This document shows, piece by piece, positions 34,760 through 42,877 of a stretch of DNA of 64,000 nt. The notes below the pieces were generated by a model that did no database searches, was not told the DNA's origin, and was given only the letters and a program-made list of their open reading frames with translations. Position 1 is the stretch's first letter. Every line of letters starts with the position of its first letter. Location: assembly GCF_030766825.1 (NCBI RefSeq), contig NZ_JASFDV010000020.1:25638-89637 (forward strand), in the 5' to 3' direction. The DNA comes from Nocardiopsis sp. CC223A. Lineage in GTDB: Bacteria > Actinomycetota > Actinomycetes > Streptosporangiales > Streptosporangiaceae. A program made the translations under genes and the position numbers.

Positions 34760-35521
34760 TCAGACGGCGGACCAGCCGTTGTCGACCGGCAGGACCGCCC
34801 CGTTGACGTTGCTCGCGGCGTCCGAGGCCAGGAACACGATCGCGGCGGCCAGCTCCTCGGCGGCGGCGATCCGGCCGATGTTGTTCGCGTACCGGCCCAG
34901 GGCGGTCGGCCCGTCCACGCTGTTCGGGGTGCCGACGGAGATGTTGGTGGCGGTACCGCCCGGGGCCACCGCGTTCACCCGGATGCCGTGGTCGCGGTAC
35001 ATGACGGCGGTCGACTTCACCAGCCCCACCACCCCGTGCTTGGAGACGGTGTACGCGGTCCCCGACGCGCCGCCGCGCAGGGACGCCTCCGAGGCGGTGA
35101 ACACGATCGACCCCGACCCCTGCTCCTTCATGACCGGCAGGACCGCGCGGGTGAGCAGGAACGGGGCGGTGAGGTTGACCCGGATCAGCCGCTCCCACAT
35201 CTGGTCGCCGACGTCGGCGGTCGCGGACATGTCGTCCATGATCCCCGCGTTGTTGACCAGCACGTCGACGCCGCCCAGCTCTTCTGCGGCGGTGCGGACC
35301 ACCTCGGCGACGACCTCCGGCGCGCTCAGGTCGCCCACGACGGCCTGCGCCGCGACCCCCGCGGCCCGTGCCTCCTCGGCGGCGGACCGGGCGTTGTCCC
35401 CGTCGATGTCCGCCACCAGGACCGACGCGCCCTCGGCGGCGAAGGCCAGGACCGCGGCGCGGCCGATGCCCGAGCCGCCCCCGGTGACGATGACCTTCCT
35501 GTCCTTGAGACCCGTCTCCAT
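34760..35521 (-). CDS. Short-chain dehydrogenase/reductase (FabG-like)
   Basis: The 253-aa classical SDR has cofactor loop VTGGGSGIGRAAVLA, Asp in LVADIDGDN (NAD preference), NNAG in VLVNNAGIMDD, Ser in IVFTASEASLRGG, YTVSK and the C-terminal ASNVNGAVLPVDNGWSAV. It oxidises or reduces an unknown alcohol. It is divergent from a TetR regulator, and a doubled operator lies in the 143-bp gap, so it is almost certainly repressed by that regulator. Confidence 0.92.
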   Translation of the reverse strand: METGLKDRKVIVTGGGSGIGRAAVLAFAAEGASVLVADIDGDNARSAAEEARAAGVAAQAVVGDLSAPEVVAEVVRTAAEELGGVDVLVNNAGIMDDMSATADVGDQMWERLIRVNLTAPFLLTRAVLPVMKEQGSGSIVFTASEASLRGGASGTAYTVSKHGVVGLVKSTAVMYRDHGIRVNAVAPGGTATNISVGTPNSVDGPTALGRYANNIGRIAAAEELAAAIVFLASDAASNVNGAVLPVDNGWSAV

Positions 35522-35580
35522 CGCTGCCCCCTCGTTGTGTCCGGCCGCGGCCGCTCCGGCCGCACCGGCATCCTACGTCT

Positions 35581-35617
35581 TTTTGTCGCTGAGTGACATT
35601 TTGTCCGTTGGTGACAT
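35581..35617. promoter_or_regulatory. Tandem operator between SDR and TetR genes
   Basis: TTTTGTCGCTGAGTGACAT (35581-35599) and TTTTGTCCGTTGGTGACAT (35599-35617) are direct repeats, each an imperfect palindrome TGTC-N7-GACA, 18 bp apart. They lie in the divergent promoter region, as expected for autoregulating TetR proteins. Confidence 0.8.
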
Positions 35618-35664
35618 CGCTGGCTAGACTGGACCGGACGGCGGCGAGGGGAAGGGCGGAGACG

Positions 35665-36291
35665 ATGGGAACGGTGGCGAAGGGCAGGCCGCCCATGACC
35701 GAGCGGCGCAAGCGGATCGTTCGGCTCCAGATCGCCCGCGCGGCCATGGACCTGTTCGCCGAGAAGGGCGTGGCGGGGACCACCGGCGACGACATCGCAC
35801 GCGCCATCGGCATCTCCACGCGCACGCTGTGGCGCTACTTCCCCACCAAGGAGGGCTGCGTCCGGCCGCTGCTCACCACCGGTCTGGAGGTGATGGCCGC
35901 CCACCTGCGCGGCTGGCCCGCCGACCTGTCGCTGGTGGACCACCTCGACCGGACCGGTGCGTTCACCGAGGGCGGGGAGGCGGTGGAGGAGCCGGTGGCC
36001 GCACTGATCCGCATGACACGGCACGAGCCCGGGCTCATGGCCGTCTGGCTGGACGTGCACCGGGCCGCCGAGGACGTGTTCGCGCAGATCCTCGCCGACC
36101 GCCTCGCCGCCGACCCCGGTGACTTCTCCGTGCGGGTCCGGTCCGCGGCGCTGAACGCGGCCCTGCGCTCGGCGGCCGAGCGGCAGGCCCTGCACGGCGG
36201 CGAGCCCGCCGGGACGGGCGCCCTGCTGCGGGTGGCGCTGGTCGCCCTGACGGACGGGTTCGGTCCGGCCCCGGCCGGGGAACGGCCCTGA
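35665..36291 (+). CDS. TetR-family regulator of the divergent SDR
   Basis: The 208-aa protein has the TetR DNA-binding domain: RLQIARAAMDLFAEKGVAGT, then TGDDIARAIGISTRTLWRYF and PTKEGCV. The C-terminal domain is helical. ATG 35665 has GGGCGGAGACG upstream; ATG 35695 is an alternative. The tandem operator sits 48 bp before the start. Confidence 0.9.
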   Translation: MGTVAKGRPPMTERRKRIVRLQIARAAMDLFAEKGVAGTTGDDIARAIGISTRTLWRYFPTKEGCVRPLLTTGLEVMAAHLRGWPADLSLVDHLDRTGAFTEGGEAVEEPVAALIRMTRHEPGLMAVWLDVHRAAEDVFAQILADRLAADPGDFSVRVRSAALNAALRSAAERQALHGGEPAGTGALLRVALVALTDGFGPAPAGERP

Positions 36292-36354
36292 ACGGTACAC
36301 CGAACAGGCGTTTCCCGGGTCTTATCGGTACCGGACCGCGGGTACCGTGACCGG

Positions 36355-36909
36355 ATGAGCACCACACCGGAAGACCACACGGACCCCGAGGACACCGGCC
36401 GGGCGTCGGAGGGGGCGGGCCAGCCGACCTTCGAGCCCGCGACCGCCGTGGCCGAGGCGCCCGAGGCCGGGCACGACGGGCCGGAGCACACCGGCGGGGA
36501 GCCCTCCGCAGAGGAGGGGGCCGAAGCCGCCGCGGCACCCGCGGGCGGGGGCGCCTTCTCCGCCGAGACCTTCGCGCTCGTCGGTCTGGCCCTGCTCGCC
36601 GTGACCATCCTGTCCGGGCAGCTGGTACAGATCCTCACCAGCATGATCCTGGTCGGCGGTCAGCCCATCGCCGCCGAGCAGATCGCCCAGATCCGGGTCC
36701 AGATCGCCGCGGGCGGCACGCTGGCCCTGCTCACCGTGGTGGCGTCGCTGCTGTCGCTGGCCCTGCGGGCCGTGGCCACCCGGCCCTGGGCCAGGTGGGC
36801 CGCCATGGCCGGGACCATCGTCGGGGCGCTGTTCGTGCTCGTCGGAGCGACCGCCTTCCTGCTGATCCCGGAGGCCGCCCCGCCGCAGCCGATGATGCCG
36901 CCCTTCTGA
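36355..36909 (+). CDS. Membrane protein with acidic N-terminal domain
   Basis: The 184-aa protein has a disordered, Glu/Ala/Pro-rich region (residues 1-66) and three helices: TFALVGLALLAVTILSGQLV, GTLALLTVVASLLSLALRAV and AAMAGTIVGALFVLVGATAF. It ends in a Pro/Met-rich tail. No family recognised. It follows the TetR gene by 63 bp on the same strand, with an inverted repeat (CGGTACC/GGTACCG) between, and is followed by a strong terminator. Confidence 0.7.
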   Translation: MSTTPEDHTDPEDTGRASEGAGQPTFEPATAVAEAPEAGHDGPEHTGGEPSAEEGAEAAAAPAGGGAFSAETFALVGLALLAVTILSGQLVQILTSMILVGGQPIAAEQIAQIRVQIAAGGTLALLTVVASLLSLALRAVATRPWARWAAMAGTIVGALFVLVGATAFLLIPEAAPPQPMMPPF

Positions 36910-36932
36910 GGCGGCGTCGCCGCAGTCGTTCC

Positions 36933-36963
36933 ACGGCCCCGGACGGTCTCCGTCCGGGGCCGT
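36933..36963. terminator. Intrinsic terminator
   Basis: A 14-bp perfect stem (ACGGCCCCGGACGG, 36933-36946, complement 36950-36963) with a TCT loop is followed by TCGTTCTT. It lies between convergent genes and can serve both. Confidence 0.85.
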
Positions 36964-36983
36964 TCGTTCTTCGGGGCGGCCGC

Positions 36984-37532
36984 TCAGGGGCGGGGGCGCA
37001 GCCCGGCGAGGAGGACGTCGACGAACACGGCCCGGTCGTCGGCGTCGGAGAGGCGGATGGCGTACTCGATCCCGCAGACGAGCCGCTCCACCCGTTCCCC
37101 CGACAGGTCGGCGCGCACCGCCCCCGCCCGCTGCGCGCGTTCGAGCACACTGCGCAGCCCGTCGAAGGTGGCGGCCTTGAGCTCGGTGACCTCCGGGCTC
37201 ATGTCCTGCTCGGCGAGCAGGACGGCCTGGAGGCCGCCCGACTCCAGGTGCAGGTCCACCACGGCGCGCAGCGCGGTCTCGAAGGCGTGCCCGGGGTCGG
37301 GGTGCGCCGCGGCCTCGACGGCGATCGCGTTCAGCCGCTCCAGGGCGTCCCGGGTCAGCTCCTCCACGAGGGCGTGCGCCGTGGCGAAGTGCCGGTACAC
37401 GGTGCCCACGCCCACGCCCGCCTCGCGGGCCACCTCGTTGAGGCGCAGGTCCTTGGGGTCGGCGCGGCGGGCCGCCGCCAGGATGCGGTCGCGACTGCGG
37501 GCGGCGTCGGCACGGAGCGGGGTCGAGGTCAT
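36984..37532 (-). CDS. TetR-family regulator
   Basis: The 182-aa protein has the TetR helix-turn-helix: RSRDRILAAARRADPKDLRL, then NEVAREAGVGVGTVYRHFAT. The C-terminal domain resembles the TetR_C with LLAEQDMSPEVTELK. It is divergent from a dehydrogenase gene, with two copies of one operator in the 147-bp gap, so it very likely represses both itself and that gene. Confidence 0.9.
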   Translation of the reverse strand: MTSTPLRADAARSRDRILAAARRADPKDLRLNEVAREAGVGVGTVYRHFATAHALVEELTRDALERLNAIAVEAAAHPDPGHAFETALRAVVDLHLESGGLQAVLLAEQDMSPEVTELKAATFDGLRSVLERAQRAGAVRADLSGERVERLVCGIEYAIRLSDADDRAVFVDVLLAGLRPRP

Positions 37533-37601
37533 GTCCGGGATCCTATCCGGCCGCCCGGGAAGCGGATGGGGGATCCGGATCGCGGGCCTCCCCGCGGAAA
37601 A

Positions 37602-37656
37602 AACGGATATCTCATCCGTTTTGGTGCTAGGGTCTTATGCGGATGAGTTATCCGTT
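37602..37656. promoter_or_regulatory. Two TetR operators in the divergent promoter
   Basis: AACGGAT-ATCTC-ATCCGTT (37602-37620) is a perfect palindrome. A second copy, TGCGGAT-GAGTT-ATCCGTT (37638-37656), is 36 bp further. The second ends 23 bp before the dehydrogenase start. Confidence 0.85.
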
Positions 37657-37679
37657 TTTTGGGGCGCGAGGAGCAGACC

Positions 37680-38681
37680 ATGGTGCGCAGGCCGCAGAAC
37701 ACCCCCGGAGCGTCGGGAACGGAGGGGGCGTGGCACCCGGAGCGACTCCCCGACCAGCGCGGACGCACCCTGGTGGTGACCGGCGCGACCGCGGGCGTCG
37801 GCTACTTCGCCGCCGAGCGGCTCGCCGGTGCCGGCGCCCGCGTGGTGCTCGCCGGGCGCTCGCCCGAACGGCTGCGGACGGCCGAGGCGGCCATCCGGTC
37901 ACAGGTGCCCGGGGCCGCCGTGGACCGGGTGGTCGTCGACCTCGCCTCGAAGTCCTCCGTGGCGGCCGCGGCCGCCGCACTGGCCGCACTCGACCGCGTC
38001 GACGGCCTGCTCCTCAACGGCGGATCGATGGCCATGAAGGCCGCGGAGGTCACCGAGGACGGCCTGCCCATGCAGCTCGGCACCCATGTCATCGCCAACG
38101 TGGCCCTCGTGGCCGGAGTGCTGCCCGCACTGGTGCGCACCGGCGAACGCAGCGGTGTCCCCGCACGGGTCGTGCACACCTCGACGGGCTTCGTCGACCT
38201 GCTCCGCAGGCCCGTCACCGACGTGCGCGGGACCTCCCGGGTCGGGGTGGTCGCCTACACCCGGGCCAAAGCGCTCACGGAGGTGTTCGGGTTCGAGCTC
38301 GACCGGCGGCTGCGCGCCGCGGACGCGCCCGTGCGGTCCCTGGTGGTGCGGCCGGGCGTCGGCGTGGACGCCCGGACCCCGCACCGCGCGGGCATCCGCG
38401 ACCGCACGATCCCGGTGCGGCGCAACCCCTACACACCCTGGGCGCAGGGCAAGGACGCCGCCGCGTGGCCCGCCGTCCGGGCCCTCACCGATCCGGGCGC
38501 CCGGGGCGGTGAGCTCTACGCGCCCGCGAACGGCAGGCGCGGCCTGCCCGTGCGGATCGAGCCGCGGGAGGTGGCCCCGCCGGGGCGGGTCGGGGACCTG
38601 TGGCTTCGGCTCGAAGAACTGGCCGGGGTCGCGGTCCCCGTCCCGGACCCCGTGCACCCGGACTCCGGGCACCGGAACTGA
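37680..38681 (+). CDS. SDR-type oxidoreductase (retinol-dehydrogenase-like)
   Basis: The 333-aa protein has a cofactor loop VVTGATAGVGYFAAERLAGAG, LAGRSPERL (Arg suggests NADP), a modified NGG in LLLNGGSMAMK where SDRs have NNAG, and YTRAK as the catalytic Tyr/Lys. The C-terminal extension resembles light-dependent protochlorophyllide or retinol dehydrogenases. ATG 37680 has GAGGAG 6 bp upstream. Controlled by the divergent TetR. Confidence 0.88.
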   Translation: MVRRPQNTPGASGTEGAWHPERLPDQRGRTLVVTGATAGVGYFAAERLAGAGARVVLAGRSPERLRTAEAAIRSQVPGAAVDRVVVDLASKSSVAAAAAALAALDRVDGLLLNGGSMAMKAAEVTEDGLPMQLGTHVIANVALVAGVLPALVRTGERSGVPARVVHTSTGFVDLLRRPVTDVRGTSRVGVVAYTRAKALTEVFGFELDRRLRAADAPVRSLVVRPGVGVDARTPHRAGIRDRTIPVRRNPYTPWAQGKDAAAWPAVRALTDPGARGGELYAPANGRRGLPVRIEPREVAPPGRVGDLWLRLEELAGVAVPVPDPVHPDSGHRN

Positions 38682-38738
38682 GGTCCGCGGCGGCCGCCCG
38701 GGGAGGCCGGGGCGCCGGAGGAACCCCGGACCGCGCCG

Positions 38739-39167
38739 TCAGGGGTCGGCAGGCGGGCGACCGAGGTGGCCCAGGGCGCGGCGGAGGTTCTCCTCGGGCG
38801 GCCGCATCGAGTCCAGGCGCAGCCGGGGCCCTCGCCAGTCCGTGAACCCCGTGCTCCGGGCGGCGGCCGACGCCCAGGAGGGTTCCGGGAGACCCGCGAT
38901 ACCGCGCTCCCGTACCTCCAAGCGGCGGTGCCCGGCCGGGTCCGCGCAGAACACCTCGATGAAGACGAGGGGGCGGCCGCCGCCTTCCGCGAGCGAGCGC
39001 CACCGGGCGCGGGCGGTCTCCAGGCTGATCGAGCGGAAGCCGTGTTCGGCCGACCGCGCGAACAGCTCGTCGCGGACCTGCGGGAAGGCGGGCTCCGCGT
39101 GCGTGGGCTCGCCCGGGGCGAGCGGTTCACAGGGCGGGGCGGCGAGGCCGTGGACGTCCAGGCTCAT
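38739..39167 (-). CDS. Hypothetical protein (142 aa)
   Basis: From ATG 39167 the protein reads MSLDVHGLAAPP, then AFPQVRDELFARSAEHGFRS and PLVFIEVFCADPAGHRRLEV. No known motif. GTG 39182 in frame would add five residues. It is divergent from a MerR-type regulator, with the inverted repeat 39194-39223 between, so it may be its target. Function unknown. Confidence 0.55.
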   Translation of the reverse strand: MSLDVHGLAAPPCEPLAPGEPTHAEPAFPQVRDELFARSAEHGFRSISLETARARWRSLAEGGGRPLVFIEVFCADPAGHRRLEVRERGIAGLPEPSWASAAARSTGFTDWRGPRLRLDSMRPPEENLRRALGHLGRPPADP

Positions 39168-39193
39168 GTGTCTCAAGCTCACCTCTCGAAGGA

Positions 39194-39223
39194 CCGTTGA
39201 GACTTCTGCCGTTTTCTCAACGG
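39194..39223. promoter_or_regulatory. Operator of the TioE-like MerR regulator
   Basis: CCGTTGAGA (39194-39202) and TCTCAACGG (39215-39223) are perfect inverted arms with 12 bp between, in the divergent promoter of the regulator and the 142-aa hypothetical gene. Confidence 0.75.
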
Positions 39224-39259
39224 ATCGGTGCTGTAGAGTCTCAAAGCGGTGGGTGGATA

Positions 39260-39970
39260 TTGAGACCAGTGGATCTCGCGCACGAGCACGGCATCTCGAC
39301 CCAGGCGGTGCGCAACTACGAACGGGACGGGTGCCTGCCCGCGGCGGAGCGCACGCCCAGCGGATACCGGGTGTACACCGAGGCGCACGCGGCGGCGCTG
39401 CGCGCCTACATGTCCCTCATCGCCGCGCACGGGCACGCCGCGGCCGGGCGGATCATGCGTGCGGTGAACACCGGACGGCTCGACGAGGCGCTGACGGCCA
39501 TCGACGAGGGGCACCGGCAGTCACTGCGCGACCGGGCCACCCTGGACGCCGTGCGCGCGGCGGTCGACCACCTCACGGCGCAGGGCGACACGGCCCCGGC
39601 GCGGACCGGCGACCGCGCACCCCGCACCATCGGCGGGCTCGCCCGGCGGCTGGGGGTGACCCCGGCGACCCTGCGCAACTGGGAGACGGCGGGGATCCTG
39701 GTGCCCGACCGGGAACCGGTCACCGGGTACCGGGTGTTCCGCGCGGACGACATCCGCGACGCCGAACTCGCCCACCTGCTCCGCCGCGGCGGGTACCCGC
39801 TGGAGCACATCGCCGCGGTGGTCCGCCGCGTCCGCGCGGCGGGCGACACCGAGGCGCTGGCGGCCGCCCTGGAGGACTGGCACCGCAAACTGACGGCGCG
39901 CGGACGCGCGATGCTCGCCGCCGCGGCCGACCTCGACCGCTACCTGCGCCGGCACACCCCCGCCGGATAG
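39260..39970 (+). CDS. TioE-type regulator with two MerR domains
   Basis: The 236-aa protein has two winged-helix MerR domains. Residues 1-75 read RPVDLAHEHGISTQAVRNYE, then RTPSGYRVYTEAHAAAL. Residues 125-195 read IGGLARRLGVTPATLRNWET and TGYRVFRADDIRDAELAHLL. TTG 39260 gives the family start MRPVDLA; in-frame starts further upstream overlap the operator. TioE relatives regulate resistance or export genes. Probably autoregulated through the 39194 site. Confidence 0.85.
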   Translation: MRPVDLAHEHGISTQAVRNYERDGCLPAAERTPSGYRVYTEAHAAALRAYMSLIAAHGHAAAGRIMRAVNTGRLDEALTAIDEGHRQSLRDRATLDAVRAAVDHLTAQGDTAPARTGDRAPRTIGGLARRLGVTPATLRNWETAGILVPDREPVTGYRVFRADDIRDAELAHLLRRGGYPLEHIAAVVRRVRAAGDTEALAAALEDWHRKLTARGRAMLAAAADLDRYLRRHTPAG

Positions 39971-40012
39971 CGCGCCCGCCCGGGAACGGCTCAGGCGGCC
40001 GCAGCCGGACGG

Positions 40013-40531
40013 TCAGTCGTCGCCCGCGACGAGCAGGGCGATCCGGCCCTGTGCGCGGTCGATGGACACGAACTCGTGGAACTCGCCGTGGATGCCGCCC
40101 CAGTCGTGGAAATCCTCCTCCCCGAACCCGGTCAGGTGGAATATCCGCGCGGCCGCGTCCAGAACGTCGAACACCTCGCGCCGCAGGTCGGCCGCCAGGT
40201 CCGCGGACACCGCACTGTACTGCTCCGCCCAGGTGCGCAGGACCGCCTCGCCCTCCTGCCGCTCGACGGGCTCGTACGACTCCGGGGTGATCGCCGCCGA
40301 CCGGTAGGAACCGTGCCGGGTCTCCTCCGGGCGCACGCCGTAGCCCGCGTACGTGTCCCGGAACCGCTCGTGCCCGATGAGCGCGGCGAGCAGCTCCCGG
40401 TCGGTCGGGGTGCCGGAGAACCGCAGGTGTTCGACGTTCACCCACCGGACGGCGTGGGAGTGGGGATTCGGGAACCCGTAGTGGCGGAAGTCGAGGAAGA
40501 CGCGGCCTTCGTGGGTGAGGGTGTACTTCAT
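40013..40531 (-). CDS. Hypothetical protein (172 aa)
   Basis: The protein begins MKYTLTHEGRVFLDFRHYGF and contains VEHLRFSGTPTDRELLAALIG, YRSAAITPESYEPVERQEGE and FHDWGGIHGEFHEFVSID. It is cytoplasmic, acidic and without catalytic motif that I recognise. It stands alone, facing the MerR gene end to end (42 bp between stops). Confidence 0.7.
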   Translation of the reverse strand: MKYTLTHEGRVFLDFRHYGFPNPHSHAVRWVNVEHLRFSGTPTDRELLAALIGHERFRDTYAGYGVRPEETRHGSYRSAAITPESYEPVERQEGEAVLRTWAEQYSAVSADLAADLRREVFDVLDAAARIFHLTGFGEEDFHDWGGIHGEFHEFVSIDRAQGRIALLVAGDD

Positions 40532-40815
40532 GGTCGGACCTCGTGGGAGCGCCGGACGGACTCCGCCGGGGGCCGGAGCGCGTGCTCGCGCGGGGGTTCG
40601 GTGACCGGGGCTCCTCTGACGGCGACCTCGATGACGCACATGGACCCGTACCCGCCTCTGCTCTCATCGGCACTCGGAAGGCCCCTCCGTCGGGGTTTCC
40701 CGGGCACTTCCCATTCTGTGCCCCGCAGTCCGGCCCCGGTACCGGTTCGCCGGACCTGTGGACGGCGCTTCCAGGAGGGGCGTCCCGTATCGTCGGTGCC
40801 GGACCGGGAGGGGCG

Positions 40816-41424
40816 ATGGGACGGCCTGAGGTGGGAGCCGCCCTGCGGCGGTGCAACGAATGCGGCGGGTACGAGTACGCGGGCGCGCCCGCGTGCGGCA
40901 CATGCCGGGACCTGGTGGACGGCGTGGTCGAGGAGGGCTGGGCCGGTTTCGTCGGGGAGTTCGGCGGGGGTGACGAGGTGGCGCTCGCCGCCATGGTGGC
41001 CGACGAACCCGATCGTCACGACTGGCGTGTGGTGGACGCCGCCCTGGACCGGCTGGACTGCGCCGACTGTGGTGAGCGGACCGGCCGGGGGCCGCTGGGC
41101 TGCGCACCCTGCGATCTCGCGCACGGCTTCCGCTACGCGGCGATCGAGCACGACCGCCCGGGGGTTCCGCGGGGGAACGAACACGCGGTCCGGGTGAACG
41201 TGTCGGTGGTGCGGCGGCCGCACGTGACCTCGGAGAACGAGTTGCTGCTGCGGCGCCTGACGCTGCCGGGACTCCTCGTCGGGCTCCTGCCCACCACCGA
41301 GGAGGCACAGCGCTTCGTCGCCGCGGCCAGGCAGGTGACCGGCCGGGAGCGCGAGCGCACGGTCGAGCTCATGGTGGAGGGGATGTTCAGCAGCCTCCGA
41401 ACCGAGGGACGGTTCCGTGCGTGA
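40816..41424 (+). CDS. Hypothetical protein with two CxxC zinc-ribbon pairs
   Basis: The 202-aa protein has four CxxC motifs: CNECGG and CGTCRD near the start, CADCGE and CAPCDL at about residues 80-97. These should form two zinc knuckles. A helical C-terminal region follows (LLLRRLTLPGLLVGLL, then EEAQRFVAAARQVTGRERER). ATG 40816 follows GGGAGGGG closely. It ends 93 bp before the CRISPR array, but is not a known Cas protein. Function unknown. Confidence 0.65.
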   Translation: MGRPEVGAALRRCNECGGYEYAGAPACGTCRDLVDGVVEEGWAGFVGEFGGGDEVALAAMVADEPDRHDWRVVDAALDRLDCADCGERTGRGPLGCAPCDLAHGFRYAAIEHDRPGVPRGNEHAVRVNVSVVRRPHVTSENELLLRRLTLPGLLVGLLPTTEEAQRFVAAARQVTGRERERTVELMVEGMFSSLRTEGRFRA

Positions 41425-41517
41425 TGTGCAGAAGGTGTGCCGGTGTGCCCTGTGTCCGGTTCTTGAGAACTTGCAAAATCGCCCTGTCTTCGGTGGAATC
41501 GTCGCAGGCCATCAAGT
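41425..41517 (+). promoter_or_regulatory. Probable CRISPR leader
   Basis: The 93 bp before the first repeat include the only AT-rich stretch nearby (TTGAGAACTTGCAAAATC). The degenerate repeat is at the other end of the array, which places the leader here. Confidence 0.5.
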
Positions 41518-41728
41518 CTGCTCCCCGCGCACGCGGGGATGGACCCGTCATCTGGGCGCCCTCCACCATGCCGCCGGCCTGCTCCCCGCGCACGCGGGGA
41601 TGGACCAACGGCCAGCTTTCGCGTCAACCATCCCCCTGGCTGCTCCCCGCGCACGCGGGGATGGTCCCACGCCGCGGCCGGTGTCCAGCCGGGGCGCGGG
41701 CTGCTCCCCGCGTGGGTATGGCGCCCGG
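41518..41728 (+). CRISPR. Four-repeat CRISPR array, type I-E style repeat
   Basis: Repeats of 29 bp lie at 41518-41546, 41579-41607 and 41640-41668 (core CTCCCCGCGCACGCGGGGAT, differing only in the last five bases). A truncated terminal copy begins at 41701. The three spacers (41547-41578, 41608-41639, 41669-41700) are each exactly 32 bp. The palindromic core is the actinobacterial I-E repeat. No cas gene is in the window, so the array must use distant Cas proteins or be inactive. Confidence 0.95.
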
Positions 41729-41826
41729 TGCGCGATCGTCTTGACCGTGGTGGACTCCTGAGGCCCGTTGGGCGGGGGTGGTGCTGTTCCGCGCGTCGTT
41801 GATGGGCGCGCGGAACAGCCGGCGGG

Positions 41827-42744
41827 TCAGGGGCGGAGGACGTAGCGGCCGCGGATGCCGCCCTTGGCGAAGGACCGGTGGGCGTCGGCGGCCTCGGCCA
41901 GGGGAACGGCCGCGTGTACGCGGGTCGGCAGCTCGCCCGCGGCGGTGCGCGCGAGCAGGGCCGCCAGGCGGGCGCCGTCCGGCACCACACCCACGGTGCG
42001 CACGTCGACCCCGCGTTCCGGGGCCACCGGCGAGCCCGGCTGCACGCCCACGAAGACCCCGCCGTCGCGTACCAGGTCGCGCCCGCGTCCCTGGAGTGCC
42101 GCGGTGTCGGCGACGGCGTCCCAGCCTCCGGCCTCCCGGTCGGTGAAGTCCGCCCCCAGGCCGCGGACGAACTCCTCGTCCGCAGGCCGGGCGAGCCCCG
42201 TCACCCGCCATCCGCGCTCCTGCGCGAGCGGCACCACGTATCCGCCGACGGCGCCCGCCGCGCCGGTCACCAGCAGCCGGTTCCCCTCCTGCGGTGCGTC
42301 GCCGAGCAGGTCGACCAGCTGGGCGGCGGTCAATCCGTTGAGCGGCACCGTGGACGCCGCGACCAGGTCCTGCCCCTCGGGCACCTCGGCCACGTCGGCG
42401 GCCGGGAGCACCAACTGCTCCGCGTAGGTCCCGAAGTCCCGGTCGAGGCCGCCGACCAGTCCCGCGACCCGGGTGCCGACCGCCAGGTCCACCCCCTCGC
42501 CGACGGCCGCGACCGTGCCGGAGAAGTCCCAGCCCAGACCCGTGTGCTCGGGCTGGTCGATGATCCCGAGCCCGTGGAAGAACCCGGCGGCGACCGCGAG
42601 GTCGACCGGGTTGACCGGGGCGGCGGCGACCCGGACGCGGATCTCGCCGGGGCCGGGTTCGCGCAGCGGCACGTCGACGAACTCGATGGAGTCCGGCCCG
42701 CTCGGGACGCGGACGACGGCGGTGCGGAAGGTGGGTGTTCCCAT
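41827..42744 (-). CDS. Zinc-independent quinone oxidoreductase (MDR superfamily)
   Basis: The 305-aa protein has the MDR fold: GroES-like start (EIRVRVAAAPVNPVDLAVAAG, GWDFSGTVAAVGEGV) and Rossmann loop VTGAAGAVGGYVVPLAQERG. The C-terminal GGIRGRYVLRP is typical. It lacks structural zinc ligands. It reduces quinones or enals with NADPH. It is divergent from an HxlR regulator, the usual pair for quinone or aldehyde stress, with an operator at 42829. Confidence 0.9.
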   Translation of the reverse strand: MGTPTFRTAVVRVPSGPDSIEFVDVPLREPGPGEIRVRVAAAPVNPVDLAVAAGFFHGLGIIDQPEHTGLGWDFSGTVAAVGEGVDLAVGTRVAGLVGGLDRDFGTYAEQLVLPAADVAEVPEGQDLVAASTVPLNGLTAAQLVDLLGDAPQEGNRLLVTGAAGAVGGYVVPLAQERGWRVTGLARPADEEFVRGLGADFTDREAGGWDAVADTAALQGRGRDLVRDGGVFVGVQPGSPVAPERGVDVRTVGVVPDGARLAALLARTAAGELPTRVHAAVPLAEAADAHRSFAKGGIRGRYVLRP

Positions 42745-42828
42745 GGTGGCGTCCTTTCAGGCCCCTGGGGGCCTTGCGCTCGGAAGCTGACACACATCAC
42801 TCTGGTGGGGTAACTCTCCAATGGGAAG

Positions 42829-42848
42829 TACGCACCTCGAAGTGCGTA
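42829..42848. promoter_or_regulatory. HxlR operator
   Basis: TACGCAC (42829-42835) and GTGCGTA (42842-42848) are perfect inverted arms around CTCGAA, between the oxidoreductase start (42744) and the HxlR start (42878). Confidence 0.8.
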
Positions 42849-42877
42849 GCCCACCCCCGGGTAGGAAGGACCGGCCG

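Noticed and set aside
41425..41517. An extra degenerate CRISPR repeat upstream of the array
   Set aside because: The 29 bp that would precede a 32-bp spacer show no similarity to the repeat; I treat this as leader.
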